This document shows, in pieces, positions 17,123 through 24,834 of a stretch of DNA of 34,081 nucleotides (positions are counted from its first letter, which is position 1; every line of letters starts with the position of its first letter). The DNA is taken from positions 1 through 34,081 of the forward strand of contig CAYUOS010000015.1 in assembly GCA_964446435.1 (NCBI GenBank), given 5' to 3'. The notes under the pieces were generated by a model. It did not search any database, was not told where the DNA came from, and worked only from the letters and a program-made list of their open reading frames with translations. A program made the position numbers and the translations under genes. The DNA comes from SLNP01 sp964446435. Lineage in GTDB: Bacteria > Bacteroidota > Bacteroidia > Bacteroidales > VadinHA17.

Positions 17123-17402
17123 TTTTTTGTTTTTTGTATTGTTGATTGAATCGACTTATTGTTAAGCTTGTTGGTTCAAAGAAGACAGCATATGGACTGT
17201 AGGGGCGGTTTCTCAGTACTGTTGTACCCTTTTGTCTTGCTGTGGCATGATTGGTTCTGCCAAAAAGTGGTTTCATGGGTTATTCTGTATTATCTTTGCC
17301 TCGTACCTCCTTTCTGCTGTTACAGCAGGGGAGTCTGAAGAGGAAGCACCGGCTCGCAAGGCTTATCGGCTTCCTCTTCTTCGTCCCGGTAACAGGTTTA
17401 GT
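17123..17402 (-). repeat. Conserved peptide-upstream element, copy B (nested hairpins)
   Basis: Second copy of the element. It carries the palindrome CTGCTG-TTA-CAGCAG at 17314-17328, the 11-bp arms at 17337-17347 and 17369-17379, and the distal GTAACAG. It abuts the stop codon of the thioredoxin-like gene at 17403. The central part (about 17225-17275) is more diverged than in A and C, while the hairpin block and the bases next to the peptide start are conserved. Confidence 0.7.
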
Positions 17403-17954
17403 TCATTCTTTTGTTCCTGTTATTATGTGAAACACCTTAGTCATATCTTCCGTTGCATAAGGGGCGCCAATAAGTTTAATCCTGTTCTCCTGATCAATCA
17501 GTAAAGTCCTGTCGATAATCCACCGGGGTATATCACTATTGTTTCTGAGAAATCTATTCTCCGGGTCAATTACATGATAGTATCGTTCATCAATATGCTC
17601 GTAGCCCACAGAGCCGTCAATAAAATGTTTGTAGCTTCTTGCATTGATTACGAACAGGGTGGTGTAATTGTCAGGCTGTGTGATTGATTTCATTTTTCTG
17701 TGCCATTCCACAAATTTCGGGTAGCAGGGAGCACAACCCTCCTGCAGGAATACAACCGAAATGAATTCGTACTGCCTACGGAAATCAGAAAATGACAGAC
17801 TACCTTTACCGTAAGAAATAGAATCAAAGAATTCAAAGGCAATTTGATTATTTAGGGTTTTACTAATTTCTTTTGCCATATGGGGTTGATCATTACAGCA
17901 TGGAAATAGTAGGGTATATAGAAAAAGCAAAATCGTGATGCAAGTATTTCTCAT
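17403..17954 (-). CDS. Thioredoxin-like lipoprotein with CAPC site
   Basis: 183 residues. The N-terminal hydrophobic stretch ends in a lipobox-like LLFPCC, so a periplasm-facing lipoprotein is likely. The core shows a thioredoxin-like fold: VVFLQEGCAPCYPKFVEWH with a CxxC redox site (near residue 74), then LFVINAR and the strand-loop IDRTLLIDQENRIKLIGAP in the place of the cis-Pro region. Bacteroidota TlpA/ResA-like proteins reduce or form disulfides outside the cytoplasm. Its position beside Cys-rich peptides suggests folding or redox control of those peptides (inference). It starts 60 bp after the second thioredoxin-like gene, in the same operon. A decayed copy of its 3' end lies at 15363-15466. 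Confidence 0.75.
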   Translation of the reverse strand: MRNTCITILLFLYTLLFPCCNDQPHMAKEISKTLNNQIAFEFFDSISYGKGSLSFSDFRRQYEFISVVFLQEGCAPCYPKFVEWHRKMKSITQPDNYTTLFVINARSYKHFIDGSVGYEHIDERYYHVIDPENRFLRNNSDIPRWIIDRTLLIDQENRIKLIGAPYATEDMTKVFHIITGTKE

Positions 17955-18014
17955 AACATGTAAGAGAACTCCATCTCCTATGTGGGTTATTGCTGGTTAA
18001 AAAGTTAACTGTTA

Positions 18015-18629
18015 CTATGTTGATTCCATAAAGCGTTTATAAACATTATTAAGATACATCTCTGTAAGTCCTGGTCGTTCTGTTGTCGTAATAAAAAAGC
18101 TATACATCTTCCTAGTTGAATCCGTGATAAAGTAGTATGGTCTACCAAATTCGTCTATTGACATTCTGAGGACTGAGGGGGGTAACCGGTAGATTGGAAT
18201 ATCAAGACCTTTAGTTTTCAAATACCTTGACGTTGAAAACAGGTCTGATAATTCTTCAGACCGGACCAAAACACATACATTCCCTGTTATTTCATTATTA
18301 TTAAGGAGAAAAGATGAGAGTATTGAGAGTTCAGAATCAATACAAGGGGAACAATTCAAAACTGAAAATGTAAAGGCCAAGGCCTTATCAGAGAATACCT
18401 TATTTGCAGTTGTAAAATCTCCATCTTTCTTCTGGAGAGTGATTTCGGATGGAAAAACCATTCCTTCACCTTCTCTTTCTAGCACAGTTCTATTGTAGAA
18501 AGAAACATATTCCTCCAATGCTTCATGCAGTGTTCTGTTCTTTCTTGAGATTGATACGGATTTAAGGGACAAATAAACAATCCCGACTACAAACATTGAC
18601 AGAAACAAGTATTCCGCTTTTCTATTCAA
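18015..18629 (-). CDS. Membrane-anchored thioredoxin-like protein with CSPC site
   Basis: 204 residues from a TTG start at 18627-18629, six bases after the propeller stop; no in-frame ATG precedes it, and starting at the later Met would cut the anchor. One N-terminal membrane helix (about residues 8-25) is followed by a short coiled segment. A thioredoxin-like domain with FTFSVLNCSPCIDSELS holds the redox CxxC. Later segments GNVCVLVRSEE and GRPYYFITDS fit strand and cis-loop positions. Probably periplasm-facing. It sits between the propeller at 18636 and the second thioredoxin-like gene at 17403, giving a peptide-propeller-thioredoxin-thioredoxin operon. Confidence 0.72.
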   Translation of the reverse strand: MNRKAEYLFLSMFVVGIVYLSLKSVSISRKNRTLHEALEEYVSFYNRTVLEREGEGMVFPSEITLQKKDGDFTTANKVFSDKALAFTFSVLNCSPCIDSELSILSSFLLNNNEITGNVCVLVRSEELSDLFSTSRYLKTKGLDIPIYRLPPSVLRMSIDEFGRPYYFITDSTRKMYSFFITTTERPGLTEMYLNNVYKRFMEST

Positions 18630-18635
18630 AATGGA

Positions 18636-19871
18636 CTATTTAAGGGTTACTATAATCATAATTGTGCTTTCGTTGAACACGGGATCGGATAATTGTTTTA
18701 TTAGTTTGCCGGCTGATGTTTCATCATTAATATTCTGGTTTTCCTTTTCCAGGTATGGTCTTAGAGTTGCCCCATGGGCAAAACCTACAAGCATATTTGA
18801 TGATAAGGTTCCCAATGGCCAGAAATGCATAAGATTATCAAGATCATTTTGAAAAGCTTTTCTGACCTTATTAGTCGAATCTTCAATATAATGCAGATTA
18901 TAACTCTTCAGTGAGTCTCTGAATACCACAATTCTGGCCAGTCCACCCTTATTAAAAACTTCAAAGAAATAATAATCATCATTCATAAGGAGACTTTGAA
19001 CCCATTTGAATCTCTTCCGTTCACCAAAGGGTGTTAATCTATATTTCTCGGGAGTTAAGTAGCTTTGGGGTATTCTATCTTTCCCCAGGTCAATTGGGTA
19101 CGCGATTATTTCGTCGAAATTCTCAGAAAGACTATAAATTGTGTCATAGGTATTCTCCCAGTAACAGTAGCTCTTATTTACTATTGCAGGAGCCTGCTTG
19201 CCAAGGAGTCCCTTGCTTCCATCCCCTGGGAATGCTTTTTCTTCAGGACGATATAACAACTCTCTTTCTCTATTTCCAGAGAAGTCTGTAATAACGATAG
19301 TATTATAATTGGAGAATGCACGTAACCCGCATAGTGCAGTAAATACCAGCCTGTCGCCAAATAATCTCATAGAAAACGGATCAAAATCGAGGTCAATATT
19401 TCTAATATGCTCTCCTCCAAGGTCATAAATGAAAACCTTTCTGAGCCCGGCTGATAGTATCAACACCTCTTTGGTTTCGGAATTAACCGTGAAGTCAGAA
19501 ATTTCAATAAACTCCCCCGGTCCTCGTCCAAGGGCTCCATATTGTCTCACGAATCTGCCTGCGAGGTCAAAGGAAATTAGTTTTTCTCCGTCAGTTATAA
19601 AAATGGTGTTGCCATAGATCTTATAGAAATTATTAAAGGGGTTGCTGCTTTCCTTGAAATAAGCTTCAGGTGAATTCTCAAGAATAACATAATCAATTCC
19701 TGAAGCAATAGAGCTTAATGGTAAAATCTCATAACTCTCCAGAGATGTAGATAAATCAATAGTCTCTCCAAGTTGGATACTGGTATAAGCATTTCTCTTA
19801 CAACAGCAACAGATCAGTATTAGAGATATCAATAAACCAAAGTTGCAAAATCGAAAGTTACCCATTTTCAT
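18636..19871 (-). CDS. 6-bladed beta-propeller lipoprotein (PF17170-like)
   Basis: 411 residues. Signal peptide ending in a run of four Cys (residues 21-24) preceded by LILI, so lipoprotein processing is likely. SLESYEILPLSSIASGIDYVILE is the typical start of the PF17170 6-bladed propeller. GRGPGE at 115-120 closes the first blade and is followed by ISDFTVNSETKEVLIL. It is the same subfamily as the gene at 20931, whereas the proteins at 10491-16617 are the shorter TolB-like type. It begins 8 bp after the peptide 4 stop, the tightest peptide-propeller pairing of the island. The C-terminus (STIMIIVTLK) matches that of the 20931 protein (SPVLIMVSLK). Confidence 0.8.
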   Translation of the reverse strand: MKMGNFRFCNFGLLISLILICCCCKRNAYTSIQLGETIDLSTSLESYEILPLSSIASGIDYVILENSPEAYFKESSNPFNNFYKIYGNTIFITDGEKLISFDLAGRFVRQYGALGRGPGEFIEISDFTVNSETKEVLILSAGLRKVFIYDLGGEHIRNIDLDFDPFSMRLFGDRLVFTALCGLRAFSNYNTIVITDFSGNRERELLYRPEEKAFPGDGSKGLLGKQAPAIVNKSYCYWENTYDTIYSLSENFDEIIAYPIDLGKDRIPQSYLTPEKYRLTPFGERKRFKWVQSLLMNDDYYFFEVFNKGGLARIVVFRDSLKSYNLHYIEDSTNKVRKAFQNDLDNLMHFWPLGTLSSNMLVGFAHGATLRPYLEKENQNINDETSAGKLIKQLSDPVFNESTIMIIVTLK

Positions 19872-19879
19872 GAGGAGTT

Positions 19880-20206
19880 TTATTCCGGGTCTGACATTTT
19901 ACATGTTATATGTAGACACCCGTCTAACGGATCTGGTACTTCAACACAAGGCTTTTGGATGCCGCATTGTACTCCATTTACAGAGCATTTAGTCTCCATG
20001 TAGTGCCGTATATAGTACTGACTGTACCAGATAGCGTCAACGCAAGCTTCAACACCTCCTCCTTCTCCTTCATCATATGCCTTGGCCATGGCAGTTATTA
20101 GTTCATAAGACAGCTCAGTGGTATTACTGCTTTGAGTGATTGACAAATTAAGAGTGGTTGCCCCGATTAAGAGTACTGAAGTGATGAAAACAATTGTCTT
20201 TTTCAT
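19880..20206 (-). CDS. Secreted peptide precursor, island family (peptide 4, 6-Cys core)
   Basis: 108 residues. The leader is diverged (MKKTIVFITSVLLIGATTLN), but the propeptide ELITAMAKAYDEGEGG is clearly homologous and ends at residue 50. The core has six Cys spaced C-x18-C-x6-C-x5-C-x9-C-x4-C, almost the same as peptide 5. It lacks the 280-bp upstream repeat and instead has its own predicted TTTG/TAnnTTTG-type promoter at 20226-20257. It leads directly into the propeller gene at 18636. It is the most divergent family member by leader, so it helps define which residues matter: A-x-DEGEG. Confidence 0.78.
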   Translation of the reverse strand: MKKTIVFITSVLLIGATTLNLSITQSSNTTELSYELITAMAKAYDEGEGGGVEACVDAIWYSQYYIRHYMETKCSVNGVQCGIQKPCVEVPDPLDGCLHITCKMSDPE

Positions 20207-20225
20207 TTTTTGATTAGTGATAAAT

Positions 20226-20257
20226 CAAAGGTAGACTAAATCAAAAGATGATACAAG
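20226..20257 (-). promoter_or_regulatory. Predicted promoter of peptide 4 operon
   Basis: On the minus strand, CTTG (20257-20254), 20 bp, then TACCTTTG (20233-20226): one mismatch in the -33 box and a perfect -7 box of the Bacteroidota consensus. The start codon follows about 20 bases downstream. It lies just after the LytTR gene. Confidence 0.5.
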
Positions 20258-20337
20258 AATACACACGGAACCAAGGGTTGCCATTATAAATATTCGAGGC
20301 TTGGATATCTTTAGCGGGAATAAAATCGGATTATCGA

Positions 20338-20820
20338 TTAAATTATTCTATAATCGTATGGTGGTGCTTGGTCTGCTACTCCGTATTCAAGAATTCTAAT
20401 GATTGACTCTTGGAACTTTCTTGCTGAAATTGGTACGAATAAACCAGCTACATTTACTAATCTTTCACTACTACATAAAAAACGAACATGCATAAGGTTA
20501 ATAATATAGCTCTTGTGGCATCTTAAAAACACTTCACAATAGTCTTTGGTAATTATCTTATAAACAGAGCCGATGTTTCTCGCCACAATAATTACTTTGT
20601 GTCCATCATCGGAGAAGATTCTTGTGATTTGTCCTTCAGCCTTGGCGACGATAATGTCTTTAAAACAGATCATCTGATACCTGTTACGAAATCGTGTAAT
20701 TATACTTTGTTGCCTAATATCGCATTCTTTGGATGGGGAGCGATTATTTTGACAAGTAAGCAATCTATCAGAGCTTTCTTTATGTAAATTCATATATTCT
20801 CTATCTTTAAAATTGAACAT
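20338..20820 (-). CDS. Orphan LytTR-domain DNA-binding regulator
   Basis: 160 residues. A LytTR domain spans about residues 45-142: ICFKDIIVAKAEGQITRIFS, then YCEVFLRCHKSYIINLMHVRFL, the hallmark F-x-R-x-H-x-S-Y-x-(V/I)-N core, and LFVPISARKFQESI. There is no response-regulator receiver domain and no membrane segment; the first about 40 residues are polar and Cys-containing. It is the only regulator in the island, placed between a propeller gene and the peptide 4 promoter, so it is the natural candidate for controlling the peptide operons. LytTR proteins often govern peptide-based quorum circuits in other phyla; that link is analogy here. Start ATG 20820, with a second ATG at codon 10. Confidence 0.85.
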   Translation of the reverse strand: MFNFKDREYMNLHKESSDRLLTCQNNRSPSKECDIRQQSIITRFRNRYQMICFKDIIVAKAEGQITRIFSDDGHKVIIVARNIGSVYKIITKDYCEVFLRCHKSYIINLMHVRFLCSSERLVNVAGLFVPISARKFQESIIRILEYGVADQAPPYDYRII

Positions 20821-20883
20821 GTTACAATTATTATTTATATCAATAAAGGATTAATATGAAATAATTCTTTGAAATAGGATCTG

Positions 20884-20901
20884 AAACATGTTCGCATGTT
20901 T
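20884..20901. promoter_or_regulatory. Small TTCG-loop hairpin before the LytTR gene
   Basis: AAACATG-TTCG-CATGTTT is a perfect 7-bp stem between the propeller stop (20931) and the LytTR start (20820). On the minus strand there is no U-tract. It could be a palindromic binding site or an mRNA end hairpin. Confidence 0.4.
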
Positions 20902-20930
20902 TGATTCACTTGTGAAGATAATTTTATTCA

Positions 20931-22148
20931 TCAATGTCGTTTTAAAGAAACCATTATCAAAACAGGACTTTCGAGATTCTTAGGGTCCTCCGCAAGCCAT
21001 TGAATTAAAGCCTGTGAATTGTCATAACCCTGATCGCCCTCACTTACCTTGCTTAGTAGTGTTTGTAATTGATACCCGTATAACAATCGAAAGAGGGTAT
21101 GATCATTTATAGTACCATGAGGCCAGAAAGGAATCGTATGATCGAGGTCGTTTAGAATAGCATTCTGTTTTTGGGAGTAGTTGTCAAGGAATTCCGGGGT
21201 ATAGCCTTTTTTTTGAGTTTTTTCGTAAACAACTCTGAACCGGCTTTCTTTATTCATTCCTTCGAAAAACATAAACATTTCAAGGTCAAGATAGTAGCTC
21301 CACCTGATATACTTTTGCAAGGTTTCTAATCCAATATTCTCAAGTACTGACGGTTTGTATTGATCAAGTGGAAACATGTCTTTCCCAAAGCTAATGGCAG
21401 TTCTGTTCAGAATATCGAAATCAGCAGATATTTCATACAACGTGTCATAACCTGTTTCAAAGTAATACAACTTACCGTTCATCGAATAGAGCTTTGCATC
21501 ACCTACCAGACCCGGCGGTTCCCCTTTCATTGACACCCTTTCTGATGATCTGTCGATCATCCTTTTATGTACAACTCCGGCCATATCTGTAATTGTCAGG
21601 GCATAGTAGTCAGAGTGATTTCTCCAACCTCTTAACGTATAGAAAACAAGTTTATCATTAAAACAAAACACACCGTAAGGGTTGAAAGGAGTTTTGAAAC
21701 CATGAAGGTAGCCCCCATTAATATCATAAATCAATAGCTTGTTTAAGCCGGTGGATTGAACAAACAGTGTGTCATTGCTTTCTGAGAGTGCGATGTCTGA
21801 AATGCCAAAGTGTTCGCCGGGGCCTCTTCCTCTTGAGCCAATCTGATACAAGAAGACGCCATCTCTTTTAAAGGCAAAGAGTCTGTTTCTGTCGGAAATA
21901 ATGATTAGGCTGTCAGTGAATTTTATCTGCTTTTCAAGTTGGTAGAGAGCTTTGAATGAGCTGTTCTCGTTGGTTTCCAGAATAATGTACTCAATTTCCC
22001 ATGCAATTGAACTCAGTTTAAGAGTGTCCTTTAATTCCAGGGCCGAGCTTAAGTCTAACTCTGACACCCCAACTGATTGTGGTGTCGACAAACAGCCGAC
22101 TACTAAAACCACTAAGAATATGATTTTGCTAATTTGGATGATTTTCAT
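20931..22148 (-). CDS. 6-bladed beta-propeller lipoprotein (PF17170-like)
   Basis: 405 residues with a signal peptide and lipobox (VVGC, Cys19). LKLSSIAWEIEYIILETN opens the propeller in the typical PF17170 manner and GRGPGE is at residues 107-112, followed by ISDIALSESNDTLFV. It is closely similar in plan to the protein at 18636, including DLDHTIPFWPHGTI near the C-terminus against the paralogue's DLDNLMHFWPLGTL. It lies downstream of peptide 5 across a strong intrinsic terminator and upstream of the LytTR gene. Role unknown. Confidence 0.82.
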   Translation of the reverse strand: MKIIQISKIIFLVVLVVGCLSTPQSVGVSELDLSSALELKDTLKLSSIAWEIEYIILETNENSSFKALYQLEKQIKFTDSLIIISDRNRLFAFKRDGVFLYQIGSRGRGPGEHFGISDIALSESNDTLFVQSTGLNKLLIYDINGGYLHGFKTPFNPYGVFCFNDKLVFYTLRGWRNHSDYYALTITDMAGVVHKRMIDRSSERVSMKGEPPGLVGDAKLYSMNGKLYYFETGYDTLYEISADFDILNRTAISFGKDMFPLDQYKPSVLENIGLETLQKYIRWSYYLDLEMFMFFEGMNKESRFRVVYEKTQKKGYTPEFLDNYSQKQNAILNDLDHTIPFWPHGTINDHTLFRLLYGYQLQTLLSKVSEGDQGYDNSQALIQWLAEDPKNLESPVLIMVSLKRH

Positions 22149-22170
22149 TTCACAATTGTATTAAAGGAAA

Positions 22171-22205
22171 TAAAAGTGGGGGGATTCTGCCAGATAGCCC
22201 CCCAC
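22171..22205 (-). terminator. Intrinsic terminator between peptide 5 and its propeller gene
   Basis: GTGGGGGG (22176-22183) pairs perfectly with CCCCCCAC (22198-22205) around a 14-base loop. On the minus strand it is followed by a U-rich tail (CTTTTATTT). It begins 14 bases after the peptide 5 stop and ends before the propeller start. It would make the peptide transcript far more abundant than the downstream propeller mRNA. Confidence 0.75.
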
Positions 22206-22218
22206 TCATAATAGCAAT

Positions 22219-22575
22219 TCAGGATTGCGGCCCCCAAGGTCTGTGACAATAGACTGCTTGGCAATCTCCTCCTGGATTATTCCAAACCTTTTTACAGATT
22301 TCCTCTTGTCCGCAAGTCTCTGAGTAGTCTTCATTCCAGCAAAGAGTCTCTGATAAGCCATAATTGACATATCCAGCAGGGTAGAACCAGATTCTGACGC
22401 ATGCATCTACACCAATTTCGAAGCCTCCTTCCCCCTCATCAAACGCCTTTACCATAACTGAGATAAGGTCGAGTGTGGTGTCGGTGTTGGTGGGTCTGTG
22501 GGTGAGACCGATATTGAACACTGTAAGCCCTGCAAAAAGGAAGAGCACAATGGGTATGATTAGTTTTCTTTTCAT
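22219..22575 (-). CDS. Secreted peptide precursor, island family (peptide 5, 6-Cys core)
   Basis: 118 residues. Leader MKRKLIIPIVLFLFAGLT then NIGLT and propeptide TLDLISVMVKAFDEGEG ending at residue 50, near-identical at the DNA level to peptides 2 and 3. The core holds six Cys spaced C-x19-C-x8-C-x5-C-x10-C-x4-C, a near match to peptide 4 despite little other similarity. Both start their cores with a G-V-(D/E)-A-C-V motif. It is preceded by element C and followed by an intrinsic terminator. It is the first peptide gene after the transglutaminase-ligase pair. Probably Sec-exported and disulfide bonded (inference). Confidence 0.8.
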   Translation of the reverse strand: MKRKLIIPIVLFLFAGLTVFNIGLTHRPTNTDTTLDLISVMVKAFDEGEGGFEIGVDACVRIWFYPAGYVNYGLSETLCWNEDYSETCGQEEICKKVWNNPGGDCQAVYCHRPWGPQS

Positions 22576-22847
22576 TTTTTTTGTTTTTTGTATTATTTAT
22601 TGAATTGATTTATTGTTAAGTGTGTTAGTTCAGAGAAGACAGCGATGTGGCTGTAGGGTTGGTTTCTCAGTACAGTTGTACCTTATGAGGCTGTTAAGGC
22701 TTATTTATACCTGCCATAACAGTTTTTTCATGGGTTATTCTGTATTATCTTTGCCTCGTACCTCCTTTCTACTGTTACAGTAGGGGAGTCTGAAGAGGAA
22801 GCACCGGCTCGCAAGGCTTATCGGCTTCCTCTTCTTCATCCCGGTTT
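22576..22847 (-). repeat. Conserved peptide-upstream element, copy C (nested hairpins)
   Basis: Third copy. The local palindrome reads CTACTG-TTA-CAGTAG (22769-22783): relative to copies A and B both arms have changed (G to A and C to T), so pairing is preserved. The long arms are at 22792-22802 and 22824-22834. The distal GTAACAG is lost and replaced by CGGTTTTTAA. It follows the ligase stop at 22866. Confidence 0.7.
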
Positions 22848-22865
22848 TTAATGATTTCTCTGTTT

Positions 22866-24830
22866 TTATTCATCATTATCAGGATTTTCGTTGATTCTTT
22901 TTACTTCATCAAGCATCTGACGGGTGGCGGTCGATTCTATACGGATATCCATTGAAAGAATATCATCAGCAACCTCCGATGCCCGGTCCTTCTGTCCGGT
23001 TTCGGAAAAGAGCATGAAGAGCTGATACCTGGGATAAAGCATACCCGGTATCATGTTTTGTGCATTCATGTATGCCACCTCTGCCTTTCTGACGTTGCCC
23101 TGCGCCCTGTGATTATCACCCAGTGTGAGGCTGATTATCTGACTGCTGAAATATTTACCGGCATTGTCGAGTACCTCATTGCTTCTCCGGTAGTCGCCGG
23201 CCTGGCTTAGTGCCTTACCATACATTTGCAGGAATAATCCATCATCATTCAAAGAGGCCAGCGCTTTTTCATATTTTAATACAGAAGCATCATATGCCTT
23301 CATGGAATATAGCCTGTGAGCCTCGCGCCACTCCTTCAGAGCTGTATAATAATCCTTCCGCTGTGAATAGAATATGAATGGAAGCAGAAGTATAAATAAG
23401 GCAAGAGGCACAACAATAATCCTTTTTACCGGGGTTCTCAGAATGAAAACCTGTTGTGAAAAGGCTGCCAGCAGGGCCGTGGCAGCCACTATCTGCAAAA
23501 CGAACGGAGCAAGGCTGAAGGGATAGGAGAAGATGCTAAAGGTGACAGTCGCAACCAGCGCCCCTTTTAATCCTGTTATGGTTGCTCCGTTTAGTTGTTC
23601 ACCGAATCCTTTCTCACTATATGAGGAAGGAGGTGGATTACCAGAGCGTGTCAGTCGCGGGTGTAAAAGGTAATAGATGCAGAGAATGCTGATAGCTAAT
23701 GCAATAAGTCCTTTTTCGAGCCACAGTTCGAGGAGTTCGTTGAAAACATAGTTGGGAGACCCGGCACGATCGATTTCTGACTGAGTACCCCTGCCTGATG
23801 AGAACCAGTCTGCCTGGGCCTGCATATAGTGGCGGGCGAAAGAGCCTGCTCCATGACCTGTAAGAGGTTTTTCGCCTATAAGAGTGGTAGTTACCTTCCA
23901 TACAAGCAACCGCCCGTCAACAGACTCCTTCTTAAGTGAGTAAAGTGCAAAGGCAGAAGAAAGAATAAGTATAAGCATCCCGGAAGCAATCAGGATTATG
24001 GCGCCAGTTCCAATATTCCTTACCCTTGTAAGTATGGATTTTCTCCAGCCGGTCAGTAGCTCATGGTCCATTAGAACGAATATGGATGCAACTGCTCCGG
24101 CGATCCACGAGGCGCGCGATGCGGCGGGTGGCAGAACCAGAACGATTGTGGCTATTGTTACTACCGACAGAGTGAGAATAATATGACGGATATACCATTC
24201 AGGAGATAATGCAATCCGGACATCTTTCTTAAATAGTTGTACAATTCTGAACTCAGCATTAACCTCAGACCTGTTGCCATAAAGTTCAATAACATATGAG
24301 AGAGAGAGAGGCAGGGCAGCGACAGTCCAGCCAGAAAAGGGGCCCGGATTATGAAAGGGCCCGGTAATGCTGAACAGATTGTGTTTCGATGGGATCATTC
24401 CGTAGAGTTGCAGTAATCCCATAACAGCAATAATCAGAGTAACTCCAATCCATACGGCAGGGATAATTGTCAGGGATACCGGGTTTGTGGCAATGATTCT
24501 GAAGGCCAGCCAGATAACTGTCCAAAGGATATACCTGTAAACCAGGGTGGGACTGAAGCTTTCGATACCGTTATGGATGAAGATCTCTGTCAGGGTGCAC
24601 CATACAATGAAGCTTACTATGAGTATATCTGCAGTGGTGATCCTGAATGAGTTTTTCAAAATAAGACCCATAGCGGTAATGATTGCAACAGGGATTGCGG
24701 CCTTTTCCACAACCATCAATTTAGCTGTAATGAGTCCATCGAACAGAAGGTTTGATACAGCCAGCGGACTCAGGAACAGGAATCCAGTGGCTATTATCAT
24801 CGGTATTATATATAATATCTCCTTCTTCAT
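22866..24830 (-). CDS. O-antigen ligase (Wzy_C) family membrane protein with C-terminal TPRs
   Basis: 654 residues. About a dozen hydrophobic segments span residues 5-490. The periplasmic loop carries LTGHGAGSFARHYMQ and SPNYVFNELLELWLEKG, the two signature stretches of the O-antigen ligase/polymerase superfamily (PF04932). The last about 150 residues form TPR-like helices (SVLKYEKALASL, MYGKALSQAGDYRRSNEVL, SLTLGDNHRAQGNVRKAEVAYMNA). The superfamily includes WaaL ligases, Wzy polymerases and protein O-glycosyltransferases; which of these applies cannot be told from sequence alone. It starts 4 bp after the transglutaminase-like gene stop, so they are co-transcribed, and it precedes the first peptide cassette. 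Confidence 0.8.
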   Translation of the reverse strand: MKKEILYIIPMIIATGFLFLSPLAVSNLLFDGLITAKLMVVEKAAIPVAIITAMGLILKNSFRITTADILIVSFIVWCTLTEIFIHNGIESFSPTLVYRYILWTVIWLAFRIIATNPVSLTIIPAVWIGVTLIIAVMGLLQLYGMIPSKHNLFSITGPFHNPGPFSGWTVAALPLSLSYVIELYGNRSEVNAEFRIVQLFKKDVRIALSPEWYIRHIILTLSVVTIATIVLVLPPAASRASWIAGAVASIFVLMDHELLTGWRKSILTRVRNIGTGAIILIASGMLILILSSAFALYSLKKESVDGRLLVWKVTTTLIGEKPLTGHGAGSFARHYMQAQADWFSSGRGTQSEIDRAGSPNYVFNELLELWLEKGLIALAISILCIYYLLHPRLTRSGNPPPSSYSEKGFGEQLNGATITGLKGALVATVTFSIFSYPFSLAPFVLQIVAATALLAAFSQQVFILRTPVKRIIVVPLALFILLLPFIFYSQRKDYYTALKEWREAHRLYSMKAYDASVLKYEKALASLNDDGLFLQMYGKALSQAGDYRRSNEVLDNAGKYFSSQIISLTLGDNHRAQGNVRKAEVAYMNAQNMIPGMLYPRYQLFMLFSETGQKDRASEVADDILSMDIRIESTATRQMLDEVKRINENPDNDE

Positions 24831-24834
24831 CCCC

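Noticed and set aside
22672..22726. Paired ACAGTT motifs in element C as LytTR operator sites
   Set aside because: The second site is ACAGTG in copy A and neither site is kept in copy B, and the spacing is unlike known LytTR direct repeats.
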